A stretch of DNA of 64,000 nt from Hetaerina americana (lineage: Eukaryota > Arthropoda > Insecta > Odonata > Calopterygidae). The position numbers and the translations under genes are program-made. The notes below the pieces were generated by a model. That model made no database searches. It saw nothing but the letters and a program-made list of their open reading frames with translations, and was not told where the DNA came from. The stretch is taken from NCBI GenBank assembly GCA_022747635.1, contig JAKTNV010000061.1, positions 2,681,501 through 2,745,500 of the forward strand, in the 5' to 3' direction. Below, piece by piece: positions 24,421 to 36,297 of this stretch (within the stretch, counting starts at the first letter, position 1; each line of letters begins with the position of its first letter).

Positions 24421-25700
24421 TCCCGCATGTGATCCATTAAAGCTAAATAGACAGTGGTGAGAGCTCGTCAGCAGGTAGAACTCGTTTTTTTTTAAACATG
24501 AACACGGAGAGAAAATTAACTTTTTCATCACTTATCGTTTTCTTTTCCAGGCACGTGCGGCTTAGAAACGCTTTTTTTTCAAAAGGTCTAGTCTGTAAAG
24601 GTTATTTTATCTCATACATATACGATAGTGTTTAATTTTGTAAATAGGAATTGAAATACGAACATGTTCTATCAAGTCTAGGCAAAATTAAATAAAGAAC
24701 GATATCATAGTCTTGCATAACATCTCATGATAAACTAGTATATTTAATTAATAAGTTTTTTAAATCTTTTCTGCTCTAGTAAGCAAAGTCTTCGATAAGT
24801 GCTTTCTTTCGGGGAATAAACGCTGGAATACCCAGCTGAATGTTGATGGAAATTGGGACGGTAATGCGAAAAAATGCCAAAATCTAATTTTTTTCTTTAG
24901 TTTTAAGGTTTGATTATCCGTGTTGTTTTGATGACCCATTTCCCTAAGATATGTTCCTTTGTGTAATTTCATATTATTATCCTCTCGGACGAAGCCTTAA
25001 TTAATTTATTTTCCTAATTGGTTGCTTTTGGCTCTAGCACCAGGGTCAACACAGCTATGAGGTCATAAATTCCAAGATCGAAATACAGTTTCCATTGGAA
25101 ATTCAACTTAGAAAATGAATTGCCACCAGGTAATTGGAACGTGCCCCATTTACGCCTTACTGGCTGAATCAGCTATTTTGATCGGGCAAGCAGAGAAACT
25201 AATTTTCACCTTCTCTCCTAACGAAAATTCTCTATTGCTTATTTCAACTCCACATATTCCCAATCAGGTTTTTTTTTCATCAGAGCTAAAAACCACAAAT
25301 GAAGCGCAGGACCCCTTAAACCTAATCACAGACTTTAATTATTGCACAAAAAATTAGAATTGCATTTCCTTTAGAGCGCACATATTGCGACCTGGAAAGG
25401 GTGCATTTCCAGCTTCAAACGTGTATAAACGGTATGGGAGAAAGAAAACGACTCCATTGAAATGTCCACAAATTTTAATTGGTGCAAATATGTTTTGATA
25501 ACGCTGGGCATAACTGTGTACATAACTCTTGCAGTTGAAATAATATTATAATAACTGCAATCGTCAATTTCTCCATTTTGACCGTTTTCATATCAATTCT
25601 TTATTAACAAATTAAAATTGAAAAAAATCCAAATAACTGCGGGGGATACCGAGGCAGTAATTTTTAACAGAATCATCCACTAATGTCTATTCAAATGCAG
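24421..25700. other. Non-coding stretch, nothing recognised
   Basis: AT-rich. A single 80-codon open frame at 25115-25357 has no recognisable domain. Confidence 0.5.
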
Positions 25701-25701
25701 T

Positions 25702-25770
25702 GATTTCAAGGTGTAAAAATCATTCGCCGTTAATCCCGGTCAAGGCAATTGATTTTTACAATTTGAAATT
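25702..25770. repeat. Small foldback repeat FBs, complete hairpin copy
   Basis: Two 27-base arms (25702-25728 and 25744-25770) are reverse complements at about 22 of 27 positions. They enclose a 15-base spacer that includes ATCCCGGTCAA. The loop and right arm recur at 4129-4176. The size and structure fit a very short MITE-like or foldback element. No coding capacity. Confidence 0.65.
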
Positions 25771-27018
25771 TCCACATTTTGAAAAAAATCGTTCATATAC
25801 AAAAGTTTAATTTAAAATCGCAACATCAATTAATATTTCGTCAGTATAATAATGAATATAACAATGCAAAACGGGTTTGACTAAATAGGGGAAGGGTAGT
25901 TACAGAAATCAAGGGTCCTTTATCATCATATTTGATCTGCTACTGAGAATTCCAGGCCTCAACCAGTTTTTTATCGCTTTTTCCCCCTCAAATAAATGTA
26001 TTGTCGTCCTTCTGCGTGGTCATCCTCCATTTTCTTTATCCTTTTTTCTCTTTTATTTGGCATTTCCCTTGTTGTACTTCCAAAAATATCTTAAATGACA
26101 TACTCTTCTCATTATATATTTCAAAAACATTTTCTTCCCCGTCCTTAAAGGTTTTTGAGCATTATTTTTCTCTCCCCGACATATCTTCTGATTTTGTTTC
26201 TCCTATAAAACGACCATTTGGTGTTTAACAACCTTTCGCCCCTCTGCATCAAAAACTATTTATCTTTCGAGAATATTTAACTAAGCAGTAATTTATAATT
26301 ATACAGGGTTAAACCAAAAGTATCTGTTTTAATCCGATTTTTAAAAGGCCTTCTACATTTATTACCTTTCCGGAAATTTTAATCACCTTAACCCCTATGC
26401 ACTTTTGAATTAAACGCAAAATAAAGGTGTAAATCAACATTTTAAGCTTAAGTCAATGATGTAGAGTAAGACGGTCCATTGAAATGTCACCCCACCTTTA
26501 GGGTTTTCGAAGGCACGTTATGTATACCTTTAATATCCCAAAGGGCTTCATTTTTATATCCTTAAGCATCCACAATACGAAATTACGCCTGCTGTTGCAT
26601 TACTCCCGAGTTACCCCGTTAGTGAAGAAAAGGAAAAGGGGTATCTAAAAATAATGGCAAATATATTTCTGAAAATGTTTAGTACAGATCTGATGTTCCA
26701 AATCTTTTCAGCGAACCTCACCTCAGAATTCCGTTTATTAGTTTCATATATTATTTTAAACGTTTCTTAGAAAATAATTCTTTGGATAAAATTCCTACCA
26801 CTATTTCAAATCCCTGTTAAATAGCGTTCAAATATTTCTCCATCAAAATAGCTAACTCTACTCTATTTTGCGCCTTACTAATTTTGTCAACTTAGGCCTT
26901 CTGTTCGGTAGTCCAATACCTTCGCTTCTTTAGGATTTAGATTCAGGCTGGTCGTCGTCAAATCATAATACAAATTATTCCTAAGCGTATAGATGTACAA
27001 CTAGTGTCTTTGTGTATG
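25771..27018. other. Non-coding stretch, nothing firm
   Basis: AT-rich. On the minus strand near 26955-26890 a frame reads TSLNLNPKEAKVLDYRTEG, which loosely recalls the LNPKKTKVM block after reverse transcriptase motif C. The flanking residues do not continue the pattern, so it is not called. Confidence 0.45.
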
Positions 27019-27165
27019 CAAACACACACACACACTTACACACATAAACATGGGTGGTCTGAAAAGTTTCCGACCTCAGAAATTTCAGAAAAAATGTCTT
27101 GTATCTTTGTTAGGTAAACTTTTCAGACCACTCTCGTGTGAGTGTGACTGTGTGTGTGTGTATGT
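27019..27165. mobile_element. Inverted-repeat element with perfect 16-bp inner arms (MITE-like)
   Basis: GTGGTCTGAAAAGTTT at 27054-27069 is perfectly reverse-complemented at 27116-27131. Next to the inner ends, ACCT and AGGT pair again after a 3-base offset. Outside, an AC-rich tract (27020-27048) faces a GT-rich tract (27136-27163), extending potential pairing. The 46-base interior has no gene. It resembles a short non-autonomous DNA transposon. No target-site duplication was resolved. Confidence 0.6.
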
Positions 27166-27221
27166 CTATATATACAAAAATGTATTTATTTATTTATACA
27201 TATACATATATACGTATATAG

Positions 27222-27392
27222 ATGATGTAGAAGCACTCTCGAGAGCAATATAACATTTGGACGGCACAAAAGAACACAAAATAAAATAGATAACGCGTAA
27301 AAGGACACTCACATTTTAGATTGAGCTTTCGGCCTTCTCTGAGGTCTTCTTCAGGTCTGACCTGAAAAAGGCCTCAGGGAAGGCTGAAATCT
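27222..27392. mobile_element. Foldback element FB, copy 1 (left arm plus start of right arm)
   Basis: The left arm runs from GATGATGTAGAAGCACTC through CAATATAACATTTGGACGGC, GTTATC/GATAAC-type words and GAGCTTTCGGCCTTCTCTGA, to CTTCAGGTC. It then turns into its own complement (GACCTGAAAAAGGCCTCAGG, then GAAGGCTGAAA) and breaks off at about 27392. The left arm matches 39072-39215 over most of its length. The complement of the arm end reads GACCTGAAGAAG...GGCCGAAAGCT, the conserved motif of this family. Non-coding. Confidence 0.8.
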
Positions 27393-27617
27393 GCGGGGGG
27401 GTTTACGCAACCAAGTACCCCGATTCTTTGGACAGGAGATGGCGTTAGGAAGCTGTTCACCCACAAAATGAAAAATGAACGACACAATAGGAAAAGGACA
27501 TTAGGGAAATCAATCATACCACGTCATAAAGGAACAGTGAATTTCGTGGCAAGCATAGCCAGAAGAAGGAGACGAGTCACATTGGCCAAATACACATTGA
27601 AACACGAAAACGAATAA
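27366..27617 (+). other. Unrecognised open frame without ATG start, very basic
   Basis: An 83-codon open frame with no nearby ATG begins inside the right arm of the foldback element and ends at TAA 27615-27617. Its second half is strongly basic (KMKNERHNRKRTLGKS, then SIARRRRRVTLAKYTLKHEN). I recognise no family. It could be a scrap of an element's coding region next to FB, or chance. It may have no function. Confidence 0.2.
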
Positions 27618-27879
27618 TAGTTTATATGATATATAAGCTTTTATTTAAAATACTACACATTTAATTACAATGAGTAATTTTTAATCAGTATGGCGTCTCT
27701 TAAATGAATACACTAGTGTCTCTTCTTCCATGATTAAATCTCAAAACCCACAGAAGTAAGCGGGTAAAACAGCGAAAATATGTTGAGAGGAAGGGGCAAG
27801 AAATGATTCGAATTTTTCGAGACGTTTTGACACCCATTTAATGCGTGCGAAAAGTCAATAGGGTGACTGAGAGGCTCAC
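27618..27879. other. Non-coding stretch, nothing recognised
   Basis: AT-rich spacer before the next CpG-rich island. Confidence 0.5.
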
Positions 27880-28320
27880 TTGCGTCGCGATGCTCACCTC
27901 AGTGCAGTGGGCGCTGCCCCAATCGAGCCAATGGCGCCACGGCCACATCCCGAGCCATCCCATCCCCAACACCCCCATCCGCCCTCTCCCTTCGCTCCTC
28001 AATCGAGCACGTCCGATGCAGCGGCCACATCATCATGATCCCTCGAAAGTGAGTCCACTTGCATACGAGGGATGGAGCGGCCCTTCGGGCGGGGCGGGGA
28101 TATGACCGCGAGGGACGGGAGACCGCCCAGTCGTGTCGTCGGCCGTAACCACTGCTGCAACTGTCCGCCGCGGGCATTCGTCCGTAAGAGGTGCCCCACT
28201 CGGAAGCGGAGGGGATTTCGCTACGTGCATCTGTCGTGTGTGTACTTTGGAAATGTTATGTCCGAGAGTTCGCGACCCACATCCGGCGGCCGAAGAAAGG
28301 GAGGCAATGTATAACTGGAG
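27880..28320. promoter_or_regulatory. CpG-rich island
   Basis: Dense CpG and balanced GC (for example GACCGCGAGGGACGGGAGAC near 28104 and CATCCGGCGGCCGAAG near 28280). Eight overlapping open frames on both strands reflect low stop-codon density, and none has a recognisable domain. Candidate regulatory island. Confidence 0.35.
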
Positions 28321-28805
28321 GATTTCCGTCCGCCTTTTTCCTAAATTTTATCTTTCACCTCCTCGGCACTCATGTGCATATATGTTTGGTCGCAGAAACA
28401 TATGGAGCAATCTATTCAGAGAATGCAGCAAATAATGAACAAGTGTAAGGCAGTAGAGGGAGCAAATAAAAACAGTCAACATATGTGCTGAAACTGCCTT
28501 CATCTCAAATATATCTCGTACGCATCGCCTCCGGAACTGCATAACCCCTAGGACAACACGTATGATCTATTTAAGTATGATGAAAATATGTTACAACCAT
28601 AGAAATATGCAAAAAATATGTGAAAATGACTTCCGCAGCCATTAATAACACAAAGAAGTTAAAAACAATCCTTTCTTAATCAAGCACTTTGCGAAAACAG
28701 ACTTCGGTATGTTGTGGTGAAAAGAGACAGTCTTTCAGATCACATTTCAGGCGAAAACAATATGAAGAAAACCATAAAAATTCAAGCCCTATACGCAGGA
28801 AACTC
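28321..28805. other. Non-coding stretch, nothing recognised
   Basis: Open frames on both strands are shadows of each other and match nothing known. Confidence 0.5.
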
Positions 28806-28895
28806 CAACTAAAGCGGGGATCGATCCCGGAACCTCCACGTGAGTTTCCAGGCGAGAACGTTACCACACCCTCGCCGTCGCCGGCCAGAGAGACA
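28806..28895 (-). mobile_element. tRNA-derived SINE-like head
   Basis: The minus strand reads GGGTGTGGTAACGTTCTCGC (A-box-like), then CCTGGAAACTCACGTGGAGG and TTCCGGGATCGATCCCCGCT (B-box-like). The spacing is tRNA-like, but the acceptor arm does not close. Read as a SINE head. The body would extend to lower coordinates. Confidence 0.5.
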
Positions 28896-29559
28896 CTTAC
28901 CTGATATAGAAGGTATCTCACAATTAATTCAAGTCAATACATTTTCATTTTTTCAAAGAATATATAAAGGTTTACGAACCTCAATGATTTTCTTTCGATT
29001 TTGACAAGGGTACTCTTTCATCATCATTGCTCATATCACTATCAAAGATTTTGAATGATTTATGATATAGACTTTGTATCACTATTATAGATTTTGTATT
29101 CACTATTGTAGATTTTATTAATTATGCTAACAAATTTATAAGCCATACATTAAATTTTGAGCGGACTTAATTTTATCTGTCCATACTATTTCCCTCTTCG
29201 GTAATTCCTACTTTCTACCTTGTTAGATGGCGTCTGAAAAATTCATTATAATCCTTCCTTATCCCCACTTACCAAACATTCTACCATCTTTAGAATCCCT
29301 CACACATGTTAATTGAACAATGTTAATTAAGTTTTCTCACTGATTTCCGATCTTAAGATAAGGTTTGAAAATAATGTTAAAGTCATCGGAATGAATGGGA
29401 GAGTTTTTCCCATTAGGATAGAGACCGATATCTACCGTAAATAGATACTCGAAAAGAAAGAATGATAAAGATGAGAGGAGGAGTGTGGACAAGCGATTCG
29501 CGCGACGTTGTGCATCAGAAACTCGCGATTCGCAATTCACCTGAAACAAACCAAACCAT
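28896..29559. other. Non-coding stretch, nothing recognised
   Basis: AT-rich. Two imperfect copies of a phrase around TAGATTTTGTAT/TAGATTTTATTA occur at 29087-29120. Confidence 0.45.
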
Positions 29560-30260
29560 TATGTCACTGCGGTGAGTATCTCTTTTTCAGGAATCCCAAA
29601 TGAGAGTACGAGAGGGGTGGTGGCGTGCATCCACGACGGGCAGAAATAGGCACCACCACCACCTCCTCCCCCCGACAGCCCCGCCCTGACTCCCGCCCGC
29701 CAAATGTTGCGATGAGACCGAATGAATCAGCATCAGGAACGGCTGGCGACGCACTCAATCGTGACCATTACAGCTTTCTTTTCGGGGCCAAGTGAAAGCG
29801 ACGCAAACAGAGTATCATTCTAACTGCATTCCATTTCTCGCGGTCCATAAATTCCTCGCCGGGAGGAAAATGCCTTTACCTCACAGGACCGGGAATCCTG
29901 GCAAGATGGACATAAATTCCACAAAGAGTTCCACCAAGTTCTCTTTTATGGACTCGGGGAGGATTGGAATTCCGCGTGAATTTCGGGAAAGGGGAGAGGG
30001 GTGGGTAATGGGCACGTGGAAGGGATGGGGGTTGTACGGCCCTGCAGAAGGGACTTGGGGCGATGTACGTACATACTATATTGCGACATCGCCGGAGTTC
30101 CCTCTGCTGCAATAAATCACCATTACGCGCCTCCACTAGCACTGCAAGTGCTAATAAATGCGGACCGGACTTAAAGGGAGGGAGGACCAATGGAAATTTT
30201 TACGCTCCACTCGGAAAGCGCGAACATTTGTTTCGCCAAACCCCACCGGACGCCGATCCG
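29560..30260. promoter_or_regulatory. GC-rich, CpG-containing island
   Basis: Complex, non-repetitive GC-rich sequence with scattered CpG, e.g. GACGGGCAGAAATAGGCACC near 29635 and GCGGACCGGACTTAAAGGGA near 30159. Open frames of 104-107 codons overlap on opposite strands and are not recognisable. Possible regulatory element. Confidence 0.3.
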
Positions 30261-32060
30261 AGTTTGGAGTGAAAAACTCACCCAGGCAGTCATCTAATGC
30301 GATATAATCCCAAGGAACGAGACTAAAGATGACATAAAAACTAGAGAATCACCTAAAATGCATCACATTCAGCTTTAAAGGCATTATGTACAGCTCTGCA
30401 AGTCGCGTCAAGTACTCGTACGTCTGCCAAAGGGTGTTGGAACTCAGCCCACAGGGAAGGGTGGGGAAGGTTCCTGGGTGAAGCGAGAAATGTTCCTATC
30501 ACGGTTTGGTGCCTAGAGCCAGAAAACAAAGTACCGGTGCCATGATGCAAGTGACGAAATTTTAGAGGAACCGAGGATACCTTGGGTATGAATCTTTGGG
30601 AGCAGTACCATGTTACCAGTACTTATTATAAGAATCCTTGGCACTTCTCAGTAGCTAGTCAGCGGAAGTAATCTCAGCTATATATTGTCATTATAAAATG
30701 TAACAGGAATCGGAACAGGAGTAAGAAAAGAAAGTACAGGTTCTTCCACACCAGTAGATCCCTAGGATAGAAATCCGAGATACTAGTGGATAAAGGAAGA
30801 ATCATAGACACTTAAAAGAAGCTAGATATTAAGAAGTTTGTAATATAGTAGTCCTAGGCACTGATAACGAGATACATCTCCCTAGTATTCGTACCCTATG
30901 TATTGGTATCGACACCAGCGCCTGGTTTTGATATTATAGCAATTGTAATTTGTCATATTGTGCCGTGGCTTTATTTTCCAACGCTTTCTCACCACAGCAG
31001 TCAACTCGAACCGAAGTATGATAATTGAGGGTAGAAAGTATCTTCAACTACAGAAAACCTATTTCATGTAAAATCAATGCGTAAGGTTGCTTGATTTCAA
31101 CGTGTCAACTTTCCCAGGAAGATTTGCCATCAGAAAAATCACCCAGCTTGGCTAAGGCAGCACCCGGATTAGAACCATGGCCACCTATAGATGAACGATT
31201 TCCAAACTTATTAATTCCCTTTTTCTTATATGCGTTTGTTAACTTTAGAATTCAAACAAATGGAACAGAATTGCCTTTATTCTCGTCAAGTTAACCCGTT
31301 AAGATAGCAGCAAAAATATGTGGCAGAATCTATAATGATTTTTTAATTTACGTCCATGGTTTTGGAACTTCGTATGATAATCAGGCAATTGATTTAAGAA
31401 AAATACAAATTTTGCACCGGTAGAGAGAAGCAGAAAGACTCAATAACTCTATCTACTAATATAAATAAAGCCACGTGAATCGCCAAGAAGGTCTGTGACA
31501 GATTATGACTCAAGCGTTAAATTTACAACTGTGGGTAACTACGGCGTGTTTTTAAAAGGAAATGACAAGTGGCAATAGGGGTTTTCCAAAACTTCCTAAA
31601 CCATGTCGCTGTTGTAACAGTGAATCTCTCTGGGGAGCATTTATTAGGTGTTTATATATACATCAGCGCTGGGGCCATTTTCCCTAATGCCATCCACATG
31701 ATACAGTGAGCTGGTATAGTGAGTAGCCCTTAGAACTAACTCCCTCGGTGCTGAAATAAACTTGGGCGGCATGTACTGGTTTTAGTTTCGCTTGTTCTCT
31801 TCTTGCCAGGGCGCAAGTTAGAGCGTAGCAACCATTAGATCCATGACATTGTTTACTTCAAACAAACACAGGGTCCACTATAAAAGTAATGCGCATTCTT
31901 TGGGAAGAATAGATTTGATGAAAGAAGACTCTTTACTTCTCCACACTGAATTTTATTACTACGACCTAGGTTTCGTAACAGCGTTAAATCTTCAGGTAAT
32001 AATAATAAAATTCTATGCGGAAAAGCAAACAGTCTTCTTTTATCATGAAGGATTTCCGCC
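30261..32060. other. Non-coding stretch, nothing recognised
   Basis: No family recognised. The part 30560-30950 is rich in CTAG and GTACC words, as is 5430-5640; a relationship is possible but not shown. Confidence 0.45.
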
Positions 32061-32062
32061 AT

Positions 32063-32478
32063 GTTACGCCTGAAACTGTGTCAAGAATAGATTTATTGTC
32101 CGTACTGGTAAAAATGCTTAAAAATCTTCAAATTACTCTCCTCCTTCATCAATGCACTTGCGAAGACGTGTCTACCACGCCTCGAAGGCACCCTGAAACT
32201 CCTCGACGAGGATGTCTCTCAGGAGCGTTGTAGCATTCCTTGGATGTTTTCCACGGTCTCCCAATACTTTCCTTTCAGCTCTCTCTTCAGTCCGGGAAAC
32301 ATATAAAGGGGTGGTACGGCGGGCCATGAAGTTGGTAACGATGAAGAACGTGTGGCTGGGGGGCATTGTCATGCTCAAGCGAACACTCCATCGCGCCGTG
32401 TTACTAAGTCGAAAAATACACTTTCCGCGGATGCTCGTCCTTCCACTCAGGCTACTCGGAGCAAATTGGTGACCGGCT
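32063..32478 (-). mobile_element. Mariner transposase remnant M2 (fragmented)
   Basis: Reading the minus strand from 32470, in several frames: EWKDEHP, then EHDNAPQPHTFFIVTNFMAR with the second catalytic Asp in HDNA, then LKRELKGKYWETVENIQG, then LLRDILVEEFQGAFEAW, a stop, TRLRKCIDEGGE, a stop and FEDF. These are successive blocks of a mariner-type DDE transposase: second-Asp block, LKG block and FQxAFExWxxRLxKCI tail. The PPYSPDLAPxD block with the third Asp is deleted between NFMARRTTP and LKREL, as is the region between EWKDEHP and HDNA. Four or more frameshifts or stops are present. This lineage differs from M1 and M3 in its tail sequence. Terminal inverted repeats were not identified. 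Confidence 0.82.
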
Positions 32479-32843
32479 GCGTTCGAAGGGCAGACCCCCA
32501 CCACATTTCCTGACAGGTTTTACCGCGCTGCCATGCATAGTCGGGTCACAAAAAAATCATGCGCATTACTTCCATAATGGGCCATATACACGATGGAGGT
32601 ACAGGAGGGATATGCTCCCGTTTATATCTCGTTTCTTATAAGACTTGAGAGTATATCACTGGTATGAAATCATGGTAGCCTATGGCAAGAATGAATAATG
32701 TAGTTTACCGAGTAATTTACATTGATTGAGTTCATAATGCAAAGCAGCATGTAAACTGTGGTGAAACTGGCAGGAGTGTTTGTGTCTCGCGGTTGAATTC
32801 CATTTAGGGGATCGTATTTTCCGTACATACCGCTGCATACGTA

Positions 32844-32877
32844 TGTATGTAGCGGATCCGTATACCCGCTACATGCG
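32844..32877. other. Short hairpin (9 perfect bp plus wobble extension)
   Basis: ATGTAGCGG at 32847-32855 pairs perfectly with CCGCTACAT at 32866-32874 across a 10-base loop. Two G-U pairs and one G-C pair extend it. Too short for a microRNA precursor and probably incidental. Confidence 0.4.
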
Positions 32878-34439
32878 AACTATCCCGCATCTTTATAGCT
32901 ACATGTTGGAAGTAATATATATCATGCACGTAAACTTAATCCATTATTTATCCAGCAACTTACATCGGTCCTACTCTTAAGGTGAGTTAATTACACCCGA
33001 AAGTGTTAATCATATTCATCAGTAAGCTGAGAAATATTCATTATGTTTTCTTACATTTGACATTTCTTCCGCTTCGTTCATATATTAAACGTTTAAATGA
33101 CGCTCGCCATTTAGTTAGACAAACGTTGTTCGAAATACGAACTTATCGAGCACCGCTGGGTGAAAAGCAAACAAAATACATACAACGAAGTGAATTAATT
33201 AATTAATAGAATTGTAATTATTGGAGTAATTTGGAATTTTCATCAGCATTCAACTTTATTCAGAAGCGCTAAGTTTTGTCTCATTTAAGAGACGCCATGA
33301 GAAAAGACAGGCAAATTTGACAGAACCATATATTTGTTATTTATCAATAACATAGTAATTAGCAATTATATTAAGCAGAGGAAGTATGTATCCAATGTCT
33401 TAATTTGAGTACTTTTATAAATCCTTGACGCCATTTCAAAACGAATTTACATGTTTCTCTCAGACAAAAAATTTAGGTCGAACGGAAGTCAGGTCTCAGC
33501 TTATATCCCAAAATACAAGTCAATATTTCACGACGTAGAAAGATGTGAAAGCCTTTGATGTCAAAATAGTCCTTAATTTTGCTTCGAGTTTTTACCTAAG
33601 AAATCGATATCATCTTTATTATTAGATTTTCAAGTGTAAATGCTTATCTGAATGCTTAACTAGATTGTACATTCAATAGCATCAAAGTATAATATTTAAA
33701 AGTTTTAAATTTGATTTTGGGGATATTTAAAAAAAAATATTCGTTAGGCACACGGGATATCCCTAAACAGTGACAAAATATTTCACTAATATTTAAAAAG
33801 TTAAAGCCCCAAAGAGTAATGAATCTGAAGGTTAATTTGATGCGTCAGGATAGAGAGTATCACGCAAAAAGTACACCCGGTGGACGGAGTCTTTTTTAGC
33901 ATTAAAATAGTTTTCACCCGCAGACTTACTTTCCAAGCCAAATTAAAATTGCTGAAAAAGTTGGTGCTTATGAATTGGAACATAGTAGAATCGATTTATG
34001 GAAAAATTAAATGCGTGAAACCTTTAAATAATTAAATATTGCAAATATTGGAAAATTAAATGCAATATATATTCATTTTTGCCAAAAAAGTGTCTGTTTT
34101 CATTTTTCGTCACAAAAATTAAATGTACCACGAGATTCTTACTCACCAGGTGGTGCCACAAAAAGATCAAACATCTCACTTGGCCGCTACCCTTTGTTTT
34201 TGAGGAAGATTTAGTTTTGGATGGTAATAAACGATTTAAGTGGGTTGAGGGCATCGATACCACATACAAAGCTGATCATAGTCATGCAGTATCAATGGTG
34301 TACAGATCAAAAGCTAGAGAATTCACGGAGTGCAAAATTCACATATCTTGACAGGAGCAAGCACGAGCTCTTTCTCTTTGTCCCCTTAAATTTCAAATGA
34401 AGGCATGATGGCAAGTAAATCACATAGCTTCGGTGAAGC

Positions 34440-34525
34440 TGGGCTGACCTTAAAGCACTCGGATTCGAACCTTGAATCCTTCAGCCCGAATATGAATTTT
34501 CTATCAGCTATTGACGCTAACGGAG
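34440..34525 (-). mobile_element. Weak tRNA-like or SINE-like promoter pair
   Basis: On the minus strand, AAGGTTCGAATCCGAG contains an exact B-box consensus (GGTTCGAATCC). About 39 bases upstream is TAGCTGATAG, a poor A box. No cloverleaf. Low-confidence SINE remnant. Confidence 0.28.
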
Positions 34526-35559
34526 GGGAAGTTAACTTCCAGAATAAATCTATTACATGTATTCGAAGCTGGTTTCTTCGGCGATGAATTTGAAAATGTA
34601 TTATGAGCGCCATCGTACTACGGTAGTAGCGGTCATGAAAATGAGAAACATCAGCGTAGGACCGAGAGCGTTAAGATGCCATTGTATTTCCCATGAACGA
34701 TAAGAGATTAGAATATACTGCAAATTACCACGCTAGGGGGAAGACTAACATTATTTTTTAATTCTAAGTAACCTTAAATATTATTTTTGTTCGATCTAAC
34801 CCTTAATTTATTGTTCTCATTGTTGCTAAGAGCTTGTCTTGCATGCGTAGGGTATTTACATTTAGATACCGTAGTGCGTGTTGCTGCAGTTAACATAACC
34901 TCCATCATTTGAAATATTTTGCATATTCAATGGTCACTAACATTTAAGAAAAACTAGCCATTATTCTTTTGCGCCTCTTGTGGAATCATCCCCTGTGACA
35001 TAACCTAATGACGTGGCTTTTGGGGTAACGCGTAAATCCGTGTAGATTATTTTTCCATTAATTATGTCAATATGGAGCTGAAACTGTTCTTACATGTATA
35101 CGCTAGCCGTTTACGCTATGTCAATACGTTGTCAGCAGCATTGAGGTTATCCACTGAAAACACCCGGTAGAGGAATCGACGTCCTTTCATCCACTCTGAG
35201 CGAATCCGCGTCAATCGAAAGGGGAACCAAAACCTTGTCCGATGGATCGTCGGCCACCAAGAGCATACGCCCGTACGGGAAATGAGATTTCAACGTGCCT
35301 TCTCCCACGGGGTCTCCTCCCACCATTTTTTACACAGGAGGGTAACTATAGACCGTTCGAGTTAACCTGAGTGATAGCGTTACGCTCGGGGAAAGATATG
35401 AGCAGGAAGATAGGATTTGAGGGGTTGCACGTAAACATGGCCAGTGCTTGATTTAGGTTCAGGCGCGTCAAAGTTTAGAATGAAGCCTGTAGAGGGGAGA
35501 GGAATTTGTAGAGACGTGTAATCAGATGTAAGTGAACTTGTCTATTACAGTGGAGGGTG

Positions 35560-35910
35560 TAATTCGGTGGCTAGTACACTAACTTCCCACTCTGAGGGCC
35601 ATATTTTGGATCCCGGCGGTGGCAGAACTTTACAGTGATAAGCTGATACATACTTGGATCGATTTACCACTGGAGATTGGAGAGTCATTTAAGTGGAGTG
35701 CACCGTCCGTCGAATGGGACATTGAACTGTGTGACCCCTTGGCGCTCTTTGTTCAGAGTACCCTGATGCTGGCGCCGGGTTTCTCTTCAACCTTCCTCCA
35801 TGATCTGAATATTCAACTCCTACAGAACAACCCACCTATCTTTAATGGCGCAAGTGACATGAGCTGTTGGTCACCTCCGGTAACAACTACCACTAGCCTC
35901 CCCTAATCCC
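35560..35910 (+). mobile_element. tRNA-derived SINE, near-complete
   Basis: The head TTCGGTGGCTAGTACACTAA (A-box-like), CTTCCCACTCTGAGGGCC and TTTTGGATCCCGGCGG (decayed B box) matches the minus-strand unit at 14888-14950. A body of about 280 bases follows. It contains AATGGCGCAAGTGACATGAG then CTGTTGGTCACC, a phrase resembling the conserved 3' body of several arthropod tRNA-SINEs as I remember them, and a C/T-rich end. A 95-codon open frame covering it is a by-product of the SINE. Boundaries are approximate; no target-site duplication was resolved. Confidence 0.6.
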
Positions 35911-36297
35911 CCTCCTCTCTATACTCTTTCCCCTCTGAACCGTTGTTTGCTTTTCCGAGTGAGTACCTTATGGTTATTACAAGCACCGAGGGTTACTCTA
36001 TGACTGTGTTACTCTATATCCCCTATTCCCGATTATCCCAAATGGACTGGAATCACATGCGCAGTAGGCTACCGAGTGTCGATCAGCTCATCCTTAACGG
36101 ACAACGGACCAAGCGCGACGAATAATCAAGCTAAAGGAGGAAGATACTAAGTTGGGATGAATTGGAAAAAGAACGCTCTCCGGCGGTCCAAAATTCCTGT
36201 TAACCCCTTGGAACTGACGCTAAGGAAAAAGAAATAAAACATCACATCGACCACTGGAGAAAATGTACATTATGGCTGACTATGTGGTAACAGGAGA
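35911..36297. other. Non-coding stretch, nothing recognised
   Basis: Between the SINE and the R2 copy. One 60-codon frame without a recognisable domain. Confidence 0.45.

Larger units (their letters stand above)
32479..35559. other. Non-coding stretch with two minor structures
   Basis: A short hairpin (32844-32877) and a weak tRNA-like promoter pair (34440-34525) are listed separately. Otherwise AT-rich with no recognised gene or repeat. A 90-codon frame at 34079-34351 has an 81-codon antisense shadow. Confidence 0.45.

Noticed and set aside
26880..26965. LNLNPKEAKVL on the minus strand as a reverse transcriptase scrap
   Set aside because: Only about a dozen residues resemble the region after motif C, and nothing upstream or downstream continues the family pattern.
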